DNA of 64,000 bases, from positions 83,380,748-83,444,747 of the forward strand of contig CM056742.1 of NCBI GenBank assembly GCA_029851415.1, given 5' to 3'. This DNA comes from Eretmocerus hayati. Taxonomy: Eukaryota > Arthropoda > Insecta > Hymenoptera > Aphelinidae. The position numbers were made by a program, and so were the translations under genes. Below are positions 45,460 to 55,523 of this stretch, one piece after another; the stretch's first letter is position 1, and every line of letters starts with the position of its first letter. The notes beneath the pieces are model-generated. The model did no database searches, had not been told where the DNA came from, and saw only the letters and a program-made list of their open reading frames with translations.

Positions 45460-46253
45460 CTAAGGTTCTGTCAAGTTTTGAATTGATTGGAACACCAGAC
45501 AGACCACGATAACGTCTGGATAGCGTGCACGATGACTTTTGGCAGGATTCTCCCGTGTTTTAGGCCCCAAGGCCAAGGGACCGACATGTGATAAATTCTT
45601 GGGGCACTCTGAATGGTAACTCTTCCATGGATCCAGAGTTTTGTCAAGTTCTGGATCCATTGCAATTCTCTACAACCTCAAAAAAGTCTTAACTGGGCGG
45701 AACAGGATTCCCGACTGATCTGAGCCCGTGAGCCGAGGGTGATGACCAGTAATAAACTCTTTGAGCATCGACAATGGTACATGACCACTAGATCTGACTT
45801 CGTGGAGAGTTTTGAGTCCATGAGGACTCTCTACAACCCACAGTGACGTCTCAACTGCGCGAATAAGATCTCTCAGGAGGATTCTATCCTACTCGGGGTC
45901 CCATAGCCGAGGGTGCTGGCTGGTAATGGAATTCTCGGGCATCACCGATGGGACATGACCACCGGATCTGAGGTTTTGTGGAGCTACGGATCCGTTGCAA
46001 CTTTCTACAACCCAAAGTGGCATCATCACTGCGCGGATTGCTGCTCAGAGCTGGATTCTGCCCAATTTCAGGCTCCATAGCCAGGGGTGCTGGCTGGTGA
46101 TGAATTTTGCGGGCATCACCGATGGTACATGACCACTCGATCTGAGGTTCTGTGGAGTAACGGATCCATTGGGACATTCGGCAACCCACAATGGCATCAT
46201 AACTTCGCAGATAACTGCTCGAAGCTGGATTCCGCCCTGTTTTGGGCCCCATA
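45460..46253 (+). repeat. Satellite 2, plus orientation, degenerate to good copies
   Basis: 'ATGGTACATGACCACT' recurs at about 45777, 45951 and 46127 (174 and 176 bp apart). Earlier units from 45460 are more diverged. The block ends at CATA, where the foldback element is inserted. Confidence 0.82.
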
Positions 46254-47170
46254 CACGGTGTTCTGGAAACCAACAAAAGTTCGTCCCAAATTACGACAAG
46301 AACTGGATACGGGGTTCGATCCTCGATTTCAAATAGTCATTGAATCCTTCCAAATCAAAATCGGAGCTGCTCCTTTTTACGAAATATTCGTTGGATAAGC
46401 TGCAAGTAGCAGGCTACGTCTTGTGTAAATCACGTAATCGCATAGAGGGACGACTTTGTGACTATTGCTAACCAATACTGATTTTATTCTATATTACTCA
46501 TATTTGGGAGTACGGAAACTCATTTTTGAGCCAAAAGTTGATGGATAGAGTGAGTCGGAAAGGAACGGAAGCCAAATCAGAGGGTATGAATTTGTAATTG
46601 ATCAACAACAATGAACTCGGATTCATTGGATCATCCATAGTCCTGAAACGTCCTCATACATTTTTAATCAAATCGAGGCATTAGTTACTTGAGGATTTCG
46701 TCAGCGAGTCACGAATTAATGGAAGAGTCAAGGAGAATCAATTGAATACGAAAAGAGGAGAATTTCACAACCGCTCCTTTCAATTTTTGCGTATACGAAC
46801 TAAGCAGTGAGTTTACTCTCCTGCTTTCTCTGAGGAACTCTCGATGAGCAGATTCACCTTAATCCATAACCGCAAGCCACCTTTTCTATTCAGTAGTTAT
46901 GGAGATTGCGCGGAGTGACGGAGAAACACTTGAGATTTCAATTTGGAGACTTCAAAGCAACTGAATCCTTGTGCAGTTCATCTGCGAGTTCACGCATGAA
47001 TTGAATTGGCTCCCATTTCTCGATTGGGAGGTTTGATGTCACTATCTCATCCATCGTTCTGAGAGCAGGAACGTAGAAACTCAAGAAACTCATTAATTTC
47101 AGACTAGTATCCTTCCGGACTCCTCCTGCGAGGAATCGATGAGTTTTGTTCAACATAGTCCGGCAACCAA

Positions 47171-47188
47171 TCCCCCCCCCCCCCCCCA
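47171..47188 (+). repeat. Poly-C tract
   Basis: About 17-18 consecutive C in the loop of the foldback element. Length may be unreliable in sequencing. Confidence 0.9.
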
Positions 47189-47423
47189 ACATTCCTCCAT
47201 GGTAATTCGATACAACGTCAAACTTCTTAGGCCATTGACGAGCTTGCTCACGTCCGAGGATGATCACTCGATAATTCCTAAATTGAAGATGACAAACCCT
47301 TGCAGTAAATGGAGCTCAGAAATAACATACTCCTCGAGCATCGTCTCGTTATTTCTTCAAAGAGAGGTTTATTGATGGTGCTGTTGATACCCCTTGGTCT
47401 CCTTTTGAACCACCAAAAGCGAC

Positions 47424-47538
47424 GATTATATATAGGAAAGATCTGAAATAGATCGTAGAGGACTAATATCTGTGTTTATTCATTTACACAGATATTAGTC
47501 CCCCACGATCGATTTCAAGATCTTTCTTATATATAATC
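47424..47538. mobile_element. Small near-perfect hairpin MITE inside the foldback loop
   Basis: 52-bp arms beginning GATTATATATAGGAAAGATC enclose a loop of about 10 bp. The 14-bp sequence CCAAAAGCGACGAT occurs just left (47413-47426) and again at 47573-47586, possibly a duplicated target or a fragment of a repeat. Confidence 0.65.
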
Positions 47539-48343
47539 AAAACCTTCGAGGACGATTACAAGATTCAAAGTTCCAAAAGCGACGATCCTATGGTAGTCTT
47601 CCCTCGGATCGCCGAACGTTTTCGGTTTGAAATTCTGGACATTCTCCAAATTCTGAAAATTCACGAGATTCTCCGTCATCTCGTGCAATCACTATAAACA
47701 CTTGATTGAATAGGTGGCTTAGAGCTATGGTTTGAGCGAGTCACAATCTGTTTGTCGGGAGTTCTTCAGAATCTTAGAGAGAAGGAGAGTGAATTCACTG
47801 CTCAACCGGAAAAAATTGAAAGGAGCGGTTGTGAAATTCCTTTCTCTTCGTATTCAATTGATTCCCTTCGACTGTTCCATGACATGTGACTGGCTGTCGA
47901 AATGCTCCAGTAACTGATGGCTTGCTTCGACTCAAAATGTATGTGGAGAATTTCGGACGATAGATGATCCAATTAATCCGACTCCGTTGTTGTCGATCAA
48001 GTATGGATTCATCTCCTCTGGTTTTGCTTCTGTTTGTCTCCAACTCGTTCTAGCCACCAATCATGGATCGAAAAGAGTTTTCTGTACTTGAAGATGTAAG
48101 TCATGTAGGATAAAATTGATTCTGGTTGACGATAGTCACAAAGTCGGCCCTCTAAGCGATCACATGATTCATACATGACGGAGCTTGCTACTTGCACCTT
48201 ATCCTACGAATATTTCGTGAAAAGGAGCAGCTTCGACTTTGATCCAAAAGAATTCCATTACTATCCGGTATCACGAACCAATCTCCGTATTCAATTCTTG
48301 TCGTCATTTGAGACGAACTTTTATTGGTTTCCAGAACACCGTG

Positions 48344-49080
48344 CATAACCGGGGGAGCTGGCTGGTAATCAATTCCTTGGAATCCTCGATGGTACATGAC
48401 TACTCGATCGAAAGTTCTGTAGAGTTTTGGGTCTATTGGACATTCTACAACCTACAGTGGCGTCATAATCGCGCAGATAACTGCTCGAAGCTGGTTTCCG
48501 CCATGTTTCGGGCCCCATACCCGAGGGTGCTAGCTGAGGAAAAATTTTTTGGCATCCTTGATGTTACATGACCACTTGATCTGGAGTTTCGTAGAGTTTT
48601 GGGTCCATTGGGACATTCTACAACCCACAGTGGCGTCATAACTGGGCAGAGAACTGCTCAAAGCTGGATTTCACCAACTTCTTGGGCCCCATTGCCGAGG
48701 TTGCTGGCTGGTAATAAATTTTTTGGGCATCCTCAATGGTACATGACCAGTTAATCTGGAGTCCCGCAGGGTTTTGGGTCCATCAAGACATTTTACAACC
48801 CAGCGTGGCGTCAGAACTGCGCAGATAACTGATCGAAGCTGGATTCCGCCCCATAGCCGAGGGTGCTGGCTGGTGATAAATTTTTCGGGCATCACCGATG
48901 GTACATGACCACTCGATCTGAGGTTCTGTGGAGTAAGGGATCCACAGGAATATTTTGCAACCCACAATGGCGTCATAACTGCGCAGATAACTGCTCAAAG
49001 CTGGATTTCACCCTGTTTTGGGCCCCATAGCCGAGCTTAAAGGGTGGTAATGAATTTTCTGTGCATTCTTATGGTACACG
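48344..49080 (+). repeat. Satellite 2, plus orientation
   Basis: Monomers with 'GGTACATGACCACT'-type landmarks near 48389, 48563, 48738 and 48899 (174, 175 and 161 bp apart; the last carries a small deletion). Interrupted at GGTACACG by element 3. Confidence 0.85.
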
Positions 49081-49603
49081 TGACGGGGCTCGGAATTCCG
49101 CTTACGGGAAACCTCGTCAATGGGGATGAAAATAATTTCACTCCCGCGTCTCGCTGGCCGGAGACGAGATAGTTGAGGGTTGAGCAGTCTTGTTTTGTTG
49201 AGTTGAGGCCTCAGCTTTCAACGCTCCGAGCAGCGCCAAGCGTTTGGCCTGTTGAAGTCCGTAGAGGTCTCGTCGGTGCTCCTCTTCGGAGCGGGGTACG
49301 TAGGTCTTGGGACGTCTGTGCCGTTGGCTGGGACGGTCCATCCGTCCGGTCCAGGTGCGTGGGCGTGCTCACGCCGTCGTCGGGGTAGGAACGGGGTTAG
49401 GCACTCGAATAATTCTCACAGTTTCAAGACACAATTGCGACTCGGTACTCGAGGTGCGAAACACAAACACTACGCACACTTGGTCACTCATGCCACCGGG
49501 GCAACTTGGAACGGTCGCGGCGGGGCACGTTGCGTCGGGTTCGTCGAGGCCACGGCTGGGCCGAGTGTCGTGGAGACAGCGTCGCGACGGCGAGCTGGAG
49601 GAG

Positions 49604-49641
49604 ACTGATCTGTTTGACGTTCGGGAGCGCGGTCTTATATA
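49604..49641 (-). promoter_or_regulatory. Element 3 LTR core promoter
   Basis: Minus-strand TATATAAG (49641-49634) is followed by an arthropod-type initiator TCAGT with its A at 49606, 33-35 bp downstream of the TATA start. The same signals occur in the 5' LTR at 52930-52967, which would drive the element. Confidence 0.65.
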
Positions 49642-49660
49642 CCCGCGTTCTACCTATGTT

Positions 49661-50171
49661 CGTACGCTCGGGAAGCGTACGATCCTATGCCTCGTATACT
49701 ACGTACGCTGCTGAAGCGTACGTTTGTATAGGGAGATCGTTTCGTACGTCCCGGAGACGTACGAATTTCAATGTCTCGAAAATCGTACGGTTGAAAGGCG
49801 TACGTGTATTTGCATCTACCTGATTTATGAGTACCGTGGCGTACGCCTGAGAGGCGTACGAAAATGAGTCGATCCGATGTACGATTTGAAGTGTATCCGA
49901 ACGTACGCCTAATCGGCGTACGAAAATGAGTTGATCTGTTTTATGATTTGAAGTGTATCCGAACGTACGCCTAATCAGCGTACGAAAATGAGTTGACCTG
50001 ATTTATGATTTGGAGTATATCCGAACGTACGCCTAAGCGGCGTACGAAAATGAGTTGATCTGATTTACGATTTGGAGTATATCCGAACGTACGCCTGAGT
50101 GGCGTACGAAAATGAGTTGATTGATTTGTGGCTTTAAACGCGCTGAATCGTACGCTTGAGTAACGTACGAT
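49661..50171. repeat. Array of about ten CGTACG-bounded hairpins in the LTR (3' copy)
   Basis: Ten imperfect inverted repeats of 20-25 bp, for example CGTACGCCTAATCGGCGTACG. The last five or so are spaced about 62 bp apart as a true tandem repeat with the filler 'GAAAATGAGTTGATCTG'. The array lies upstream of the TATA box in element sense. Confidence 0.85.
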
Positions 50172-50442
50172 TTGGGTGCGTCGGTTGCGTAGGCGAGTGA
50201 TTTGATGGCTCGTGTGCAAAAAATTGTATATTCGCGGTGATACAGAATATTAATGCGGGAGTATGCTCACGTCAAATCGTCCGGGGGGATCAACGTGAAT
50301 ATTGATTTTTTGCGGGGAAGTGCCGTGTGTGTGCATCGCATTCGGTACCTTGTCGACTTTTTATTCGACCAAACTAATTCTAAGATACCTACTATGATTA
50401 TACATGATTGATTATATATTCTGGCCAGATAGTTATACTTAA

Positions 50443-51975
50443 TTATTGTTCCGGAGCTGGGGATTTCCTCCGGCTCCTCAAATTGTAGCGGTGGCTAGGC
50501 GGTGGGTAGGCGAGCTTGCGCTCGGCTTCTCTCCGTGCTGCTTCTGCTAAGGTAGGTCGCCCTCTACGTCGCTTCCATTGCTGGTTGCTCAGGACTCGGG
50601 GCGCATCCGCTACCCCTGGGTATGGTTCTGCCAAGATGTCCACCTCGGCAACGTCTGTCGGGGAGTCCTCCTCGACGTGGTTTGCGATGTCGTCCTGCGC
50701 ACGATCAGGGGTCGTGGCAATGGGGACGGTTGCGGATCCATTCCGACCTTGGTCCTCGGACAAGTGGGCGTCCCCACCGGCAGGTGTGGTCGGCGGATGT
50801 GGCCGCTCGATTCGGGGTCCGTCTGCATCCTTGGCGCCGCTGGTTGCGGGGGATGGTGACCCAGGTTCAGCCGCAGGAGGGGCTGGAGCTGTGTGGTCTC
50901 GCTTGACCTGCGAGATGTGCACCTTCAGGGCGGTGTTTCCGGGACGGTCGACGGTGAACACCTGCGCTGAATGACAGTGGACGATCTCGTATGGGCCTTC
51001 CCATTTCGGGGCGAGGCCAGCGTTGAAGTTATCGGCAGCTTTGGAAAGGGGGTGCGTCTTGATGAACACCATGTCGCCCTCCGTGAAGACTTCATCCGAA
51101 GGTCTCCAGCTGCTGGTGAAGTGATCCTGTGCCTGGTCGGCTGCAGCGATGCGGGTCTCGAGATCGTCCGATAGTGGCGAGACTCGTTCCCCTGGGCGAG
51201 CGATGTTGTGTCCCAGGAGCAGCTCACTAGGTGAGAATCCAGTGGCGGCGTTGCATCGGCGGCGCATGGCGAACAGGATTCTTGGGACCTCCAGGTCCCA
51301 GTTGGTTTGGTGTTGGTACGGAAGTAAGGCCAGGCGTAGTCCCTTCTTGATCTCTTGATTCCGACGTTCCGTAGGATTCGCCTGGGGATGGTATGCAGGC
51401 GTAGTCCATACTTCGACTTGCCACTTGTCGCAGAGGCGAAGCCATTTTGCACCTTTGAACTGTGGTGCGTTGTCGGAGAGTACGGCTCCCGGGTATCCCC
51501 ATCGTTGGAACACTTCCGTCTCCAGGACGTTGGCGATGACCTCGGTCGTCGATGATGAGATGGGGAAGGCTTCCGTCCATCGGGAGAACAAGTCCGTGAC
51601 GACCAGAATGAACCGCTTCCCCCGGGGCGTCCGGGGATAAGGGCCCATCAGATCCAAGGCCACTTGTTCCCAAGGTCGTTTCGGCTTCCTGGCGATGTTG
51701 GCTCCGGCATCCGCTGGTCGTGCAGCCTTGGTGAGGTTGCAGGGTCCGCATGCTCGCACATGTTGTCGGACGTCGTTGCGAAGTCCGGGCCAGTAGTACT
51801 CTCCGCGTATCTGGCGGAGTGTCTCCGCAGCACCAGGATGGCCGGCGAGCGGGTCGTTGTGGAAATGGTGCAGGACGACGTCGCGTGCGGACTCAGGAAC
51901 GTAGATCCTCGGGTTGGCCGGATCTCGGCAGTATGAGAGCGAATCGTCGTGAGTGCTCCATCCCGGTCCTCGAGG
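50443..51975 (-). CDS. pol: Element 3 integrase (partial Pol)
   Basis: The recognisable frame runs leftwards from just after a TAA near 51982; the first in-frame ATG, at 51759, is internal to the zinc domain. The N-terminal HHCC site is complete in this frame (HHFHNDPLAGHPG, then CGPC). The catalytic triad is present: Asp in ALDLMGPY, Asp in VLSDNAPQF, and Glu in ANPTERRNQ, with 34 residues between the last two. A GPY/F module (WEGPYEIV) and a Pro-rich linker follow. The basic C-terminus holds an AT-hook-like KRRRGRPT. Upstream Pol domains are absent, so this would be an integrase-only product if translated. No own start codon is evident. Confidence 0.85.
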   Translation of the reverse strand, partial: PRGPGWSTHDDSLSYCRDPANPRIYVPESARDVVLHHFHNDPLAGHPGAAETLRQIRGEYYWPGLRNDVRQHVRACGPCNLTKAARPADAGANIARKPKRPWEQVALDLMGPYPRTPRGKRFILVVTDLFSRWTEAFPISSSTTEVIANVLETEVFQRWGYPGAVLSDNAPQFKGAKWLRLCDKWQVEVWTTPAYHPQANPTERRNQEIKKGLRLALLPYQHQTNWDLEVPRILFAMRRRCNAATGFSPSELLLGHNIARPGERVSPLSDDLETRIAAADQAQDHFTSSWRPSDEVFTEGDMVFIKTHPLSKAADNFNAGLAPKWEGPYEIVHCHSAQVFTVDRPGNTALKVHISQVKRDHTAPAPPAAEPGSPSPATSGAKDADGPRIERPHPPTTPAGGDAHLSEDQGRNGSATVPIATTPDRAQDDIANHVEEDSPTDVAEVDILAEPYPGVADAPRVLSNQQWKRRRGRPTLAEAARREAERKLAYPPPSHRYNLRSRRKSPAPEQ

Positions 51976-52330
51976 TTGTTACCTGGTGGATGAGGGCAGG
52001 ATCCACCGGTGGCTGCTGTCGAGCTCCGGCTTGGGGATCCACAGGCTCGTCGAGTGGGACAACAGGCGATGGACCAGTCGGAGCAAGGTACCGGCGAGAT
52101 GACCTTCGGCGTAGAGGCAGCTGTGCTCCGTCGAGGAGGGACTCGAGCTCCTGCTCCGAGCCAAGGGACCGCTGACGTTGGTGGCGTGTCACGCGAGCGG
52201 TGCGCTCAAGCGAGACGGTGCGTTGTTGATCCAGTTGGGCGCCACTGGGTGTTTCCACACTCCCAGAAGTGCTTGCCGCTGTCTGCCGGGTCGTCCGGGT
52301 TGCAGGCGGCGTCCGGGGAAGACTGCTCAT
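51893..52330 (-). CDS. Element 3 leader-proximal ORF, possible Gag N-terminus
   Basis: A 145-codon frame starting at 52330, about 55 nt after the primer site. It is Ser/Thr/Pro/Gln/Arg-rich with a glutamate-rich patch and no recognised domain. Its 3' end overlaps the integrase region in another frame, consistent with fusion of the gag start to the pol end by an internal deletion. Whether it is translated is unknown. Confidence 0.35.
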   Translation of the reverse strand: MSSLPRTPPATRTTRQTAASTSGSVETPSGAQLDQQRTVSLERTARVTRHQRQRSLGSEQELESLLDGAQLPLRRRSSRRYLAPTGPSPVVPLDEPVDPQAGARQQPPVDPALIHQVTTSRTGMEHSRRFALILPRSGQPEDLRS

Positions 52331-52385
52331 CAGGTCGCAGGTCCTAGCATCTCCTGATGCCGACGAAGTCCAAAAAGTCCCTCGA

Positions 52386-52403
52386 GCCCCACGTTGGGCG
52401 CCA
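52386..52403 (-). other. Primer binding site for tRNA-Lys(1,2)
   Basis: On the minus strand, 3 nt inside the 5' LTR, the sequence TGGCGCCCAACGTGGGGC matches all 18 bases of the site known for tRNA-Lys1,2-primed retroelements. Confidence 0.88.
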
Positions 52404-52406
52404 AAT

Positions 52407-53600
52407 TGACGGGGCTCGGAATTCCGCTTACGGGAAACCTCGTCAATGGGGATGAAAATAATTTCACTCCCGCGTCTCGCTGGCCGGAGACGAGATAGTT
52501 GAGGGTTGAGCAGTCTTGTTTTGTTGAGTTGAGGCCTCAGCTTTCAACGCTCCGAGCAGCGCCAAGCGTTTGGCCTGTTGAAGTCCGTAGAGGTCTCGTC
52601 GGTGCTCCTCTTCGGAGCGGGGTACGTAGGTCTTGGGACGTCTGTGCCGTTGGCTGGGACGGTCCATCCGTCCGGTCCAGGTGCGTGGGCGTGCTCACGC
52701 CGTCGTCGGGGTAGGAACGGGGTTAGGCACTCGAATAATTCTCACAGTTTCAAGACACAATTGCGACTCGGTACTCGAGGTGCGAAACACAAACACTACG
52801 CACACTTGGTCACTCATGCCACCGGGGCAACTTGGAACGGTCGCGGCGGGGCACGTTGCGTCGGGTTCGTCGAGGCCACGGCTGGGCCGAGTGTCGTGGA
52901 GACAGCGTCGCGACGGCGAGCTGGAGGAGACTGATCTGTTTGACGTTCGGGAGCGCGGTCTTATATACCCGCGTTCTACCTATGTTCGTACGCTCGGGAA
53001 GCGTACGATCCTATGCCTCGTATACTACGTACGCTGCTGAAGCGTACGTTTGTATAGGGAGATCGTTTCGTACGTCCCGGAGACGTACGAATTTCAATGT
53101 CTCGAAAATCGTACGGTTGAAAGGCGTACGTGTATTTGCATCTACCTGATTTATGAGTACCGTGGCGTACGCCTGAGAGGCGTACGAAAATGAGTCGATC
53201 CGATGTACGATTTGAAGTGTATCCGAACGTACGCCTAATCGGCGTACGAAAATGAGTTGATCTGTTTTATGATTTGAAGTGTATCCGAACGTACGCCTAA
53301 TCAGCGTACGAAAATGAGTTGACCTGATTTATGATTTGGAGTATATCCGAACGTACGCCTAAGCGGCGTACGAAAATGAGTTGATCTGATTTACGATTTG
53401 GAGTATATCCGAACGTACGCCTGAGTGGCGTACGAAAATGAGTTGATTGATTTGTGGCTTTAAACGCGCTGAATCGTACGCTTGAGTAACGTACGATTTG
53501 GGTGCGTCGGTTGCGTAGGCGAGTGATTTGATGGCTCGTGTGCAAAAAATTGTATATTCGCGGTGATACAGAATATTAATGCGGGAGTATGCTCACGTCA
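52407..53600 (-). repeat. 5' LTR of element 3
   Basis: 1194 bp, no difference noticed from 49081-50274. Followed on the plus strand by the target duplication CACG. Confidence 0.93.
52987..53497. repeat. CGTACG hairpin array, 5' LTR copy
   Basis: Identical copy of the array at 49661-50171, in the LTR that serves as promoter for element 3. Confidence 0.85.
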
Positions 53601-54625
53601 CACGACTACTTGGTCCGAAGTTCTGGGAAGTTTCGACTCCATTGGGACATCCCACAACCCACAGTGGCGTCATATCTGCTCGAAGCTGGCTTCCCCCCTG
53701 TTTCGGGCCCCATAGCCGAAGGTGCTGGCTGGGAATAAATTCCTTCGGCATCCTTGATGTTATATGACCACTCGATCTGGAGTTCCGTAGAGTTTTGGGT
53801 CCATTGGGACATCCTACAACCCACAGTAGCGTCATAACTGCGCGAAAAACGGCTTGAAGCTGGATTCCGTCCCGTTTTCGAGCCCATAGCCGAGGGTGCT
53901 GGCTGGTGAGGAATCGTTTGGGCAACCTCGATGGTGGACGACCACACGATTGAATGTTTTGTAGAGTTTTGGGTTTATTGGGACATTCTACAACCCACAG
54001 TGGCATCATAATTGCGCTGAACATGGCTCACAGCTGGATTGCGCTCTGTTTCGGGCCCCATAGCCGAGGGTGCTGGCTGGTAATGAATTTCTCGGGCATC
54101 ACCGATGGTACACGACCACCAAATCTGAGGTTCTGTGGAGTTACGGATCCATTGGATTTTCCTACAACCCAACTTGGCGTCACTGCGCGGATAACTACTC
54201 GAAGCTGGATTCCGCCCTGTTCTGGGCCCCATAGTTGAGGGTGCTGGGTGGTAATGAATCTTTCAGGCATCACCGATGGCGCATGACCACCTAATCTGAG
54301 GTTCTGTGGAACAACGGATCCATTGGAACCTACAACCCAAAGGGGCGTCATAACTGCGCAGACAACTGCTCGAGGCTGGATTCCGTCCTGTTTGGGCCCC
54401 ATAGCCGAGGGTGCTGATTGGTAATAATATTTTTGGGCATCCTCGATGGTACATGACCACCCGATCGAAAGTTCTGTAGAGTTTCGGATCTATCGGGAAA
54501 TTCTACAACCCACAGTGGCGTCATAACTGCGCGGAACATGGCTCGAAAATGGATTCCGCCCCGCTCCCGGCCCGAGAGCCGAGGGTGCTGACTGGTAATG
54601 ATTCTTTTGGGCATCTTTGATGGTA
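53601..54625 (+). repeat. Satellite 2, plus orientation, about 6 monomers
   Basis: 'CCCCATAGCCGAGGGTGCTG'-type landmarks recur about every 172-175 bp (near 54054, 54226, 54399 and 54573). The block ends at TA, where a pogo-like MITE is inserted. Confidence 0.87.
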
Positions 54626-55523
54626 CAGTGAAATCTGTCTCTATGGGCATCTCTAAAATTCGGGCATCTCCCGAATACGGGCGCTTTCTTGTTGAACCGA
54701 ATTTAATTCCATAAGCTCAAATGGTATTATTTCTCTATAATTCGGGCATCTCGAAAATTTAGGCACCTGCCCAATATGGGCGGTTTTCGAGATTTCAAAC
54801 ATATGATGTGACATGTTGAAGGAACCTGTGAATTTGGGGCACCCACTGCAGTTGTCTAAAGAAGCCAGGTATGCATGTCGAAAACTTATGCCAAGCTCAG
54901 AACGAGCTTGAAAGAGACGTTTCCATATTGAGAAAAGCGAAGATCATTAATCTTCTGAGTTCGGTCTCAGTTTGACGAATCGAGCAGATCATCACTAAAC
55001 TACATATTTGAATATTCAACGAAAAATTATAATGAGTCAATTGAGGGTATAATTTCGACATCTATCTTGTTTGATACTCTAAAATTCACAACAGCTAATT
55101 TCTTATCATTCACGGCTATTGAGTCACTGACCTTGAATGCTAGAATATTGGATGTTTACTTTGACGGAGAGTATTTTTGAGCCGTTCCTAGAGATCCCTC
55201 AACCTTTGAGATTCTCAAATTCAAAAATCTGAGTTTGCAGACATACGATCTGAGTATGTTCCGAATCTTGAATTCCCGAATCACCATCATACCGAATGTC
55301 GAAATCCCGAATTTGAATAATTTTGAATCTTGACATTCCACATCTTCAGTGTTCCGAGTTCGCATCAATGTATTTCACTTATTCCAAAATCGTATGGTTC
55401 AGAATGAGTTTTTCCAAGATTTGTACTCTATAATTTTGAATCAGATTCTATAATTCGGGCACCTATCTATTATGGGCGGGTCGGACTGGAACCGGAGGTG
55501 CCCGAATTAGACAAGTTTTACTG
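54626..55523. mobile_element. Pogo/Tigger-like MITE, 898 bp
   Basis: Ends CAGTGAAATCTGTCT and complement of CAGTAAAACTTGTCT, flanked by TA (54624-54625 and 55524-55525) and inserted in satellite 2. CAGT termini with a TA target fit the pogo/Tigger branch of Tc1/mariner. Subterminal 'TTCGGGCATCTC' and 'CCCGAATACGGGCG' motifs recur at both ends. No transposase is present. Confidence 0.82.

Larger units (their letters stand above)
46254..48343. mobile_element. Foldback element with arms of about 720 bp
   Basis: Starts CACGGTGTTCTGGAAACC and ends with its complement. The left arm (46254-about 46970) aligns inverted with the right arm (about 47625-48343) through many landmarks, such as TTTCACAACCGCTCCTTTCA and GAGCTGCTCCTTTT. 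Flanked by CATA (46250-46253 and 48344-48347), with satellite 2 continuing on both sides. The loop of about 650 bp holds no transposase. Arms have diverged to roughly three-quarters identity by eye, so the element is old. Superfamily unknown. Confidence 0.82.
49081..50274 (-). repeat. 3' LTR of element 3
   Basis: Contains, in element sense, a U3 with a dense CGTACG hairpin array, a TATA box and a long R/U5. A 67-codon minus-strand frame at 49138-49341 lies downstream of the start site. It is repeated in the other LTR and is of unknown meaning. Confidence 0.93.
49081..53600 (-). mobile_element. Element 3: young, internally deleted Gypsy element
   Basis: Direct LTRs of 1194 bp (49081-50274 and 52407-53600, offset 3326) appear identical throughout. 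Both start TGACGGGG and end CTCACGTCA. The 4-bp target duplication CACG flanks it (49077-49080 and 53601-53604), and satellite 2 reads continuously across. Coding and primer site are on the minus strand. The 2132-bp interior keeps only a short N-terminal frame and the integrase end of pol; capsid, protease, reverse transcriptase and RNase H are gone. It is a recent insertion of a deletion derivative, or was deleted soon after. Confidence 0.93.

Noticed and set aside
46938..47267. 109-codon minus-strand frame in the foldback loop as a transposase
   Set aside because: It runs through the poly-C tract, has no catalytic pattern and is too short.
49661..50171. CRISPR-like array
   Set aside because: The regular hairpins lie inside both LTRs of a retroelement in a eukaryotic genome; there are no unique spacers of constant length and no cas genes.
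50516..50974. Plus-strand frame of 152 codons opposite the element 3 integrase
   Set aside because: Antisense shadow of a GC-rich coding region.
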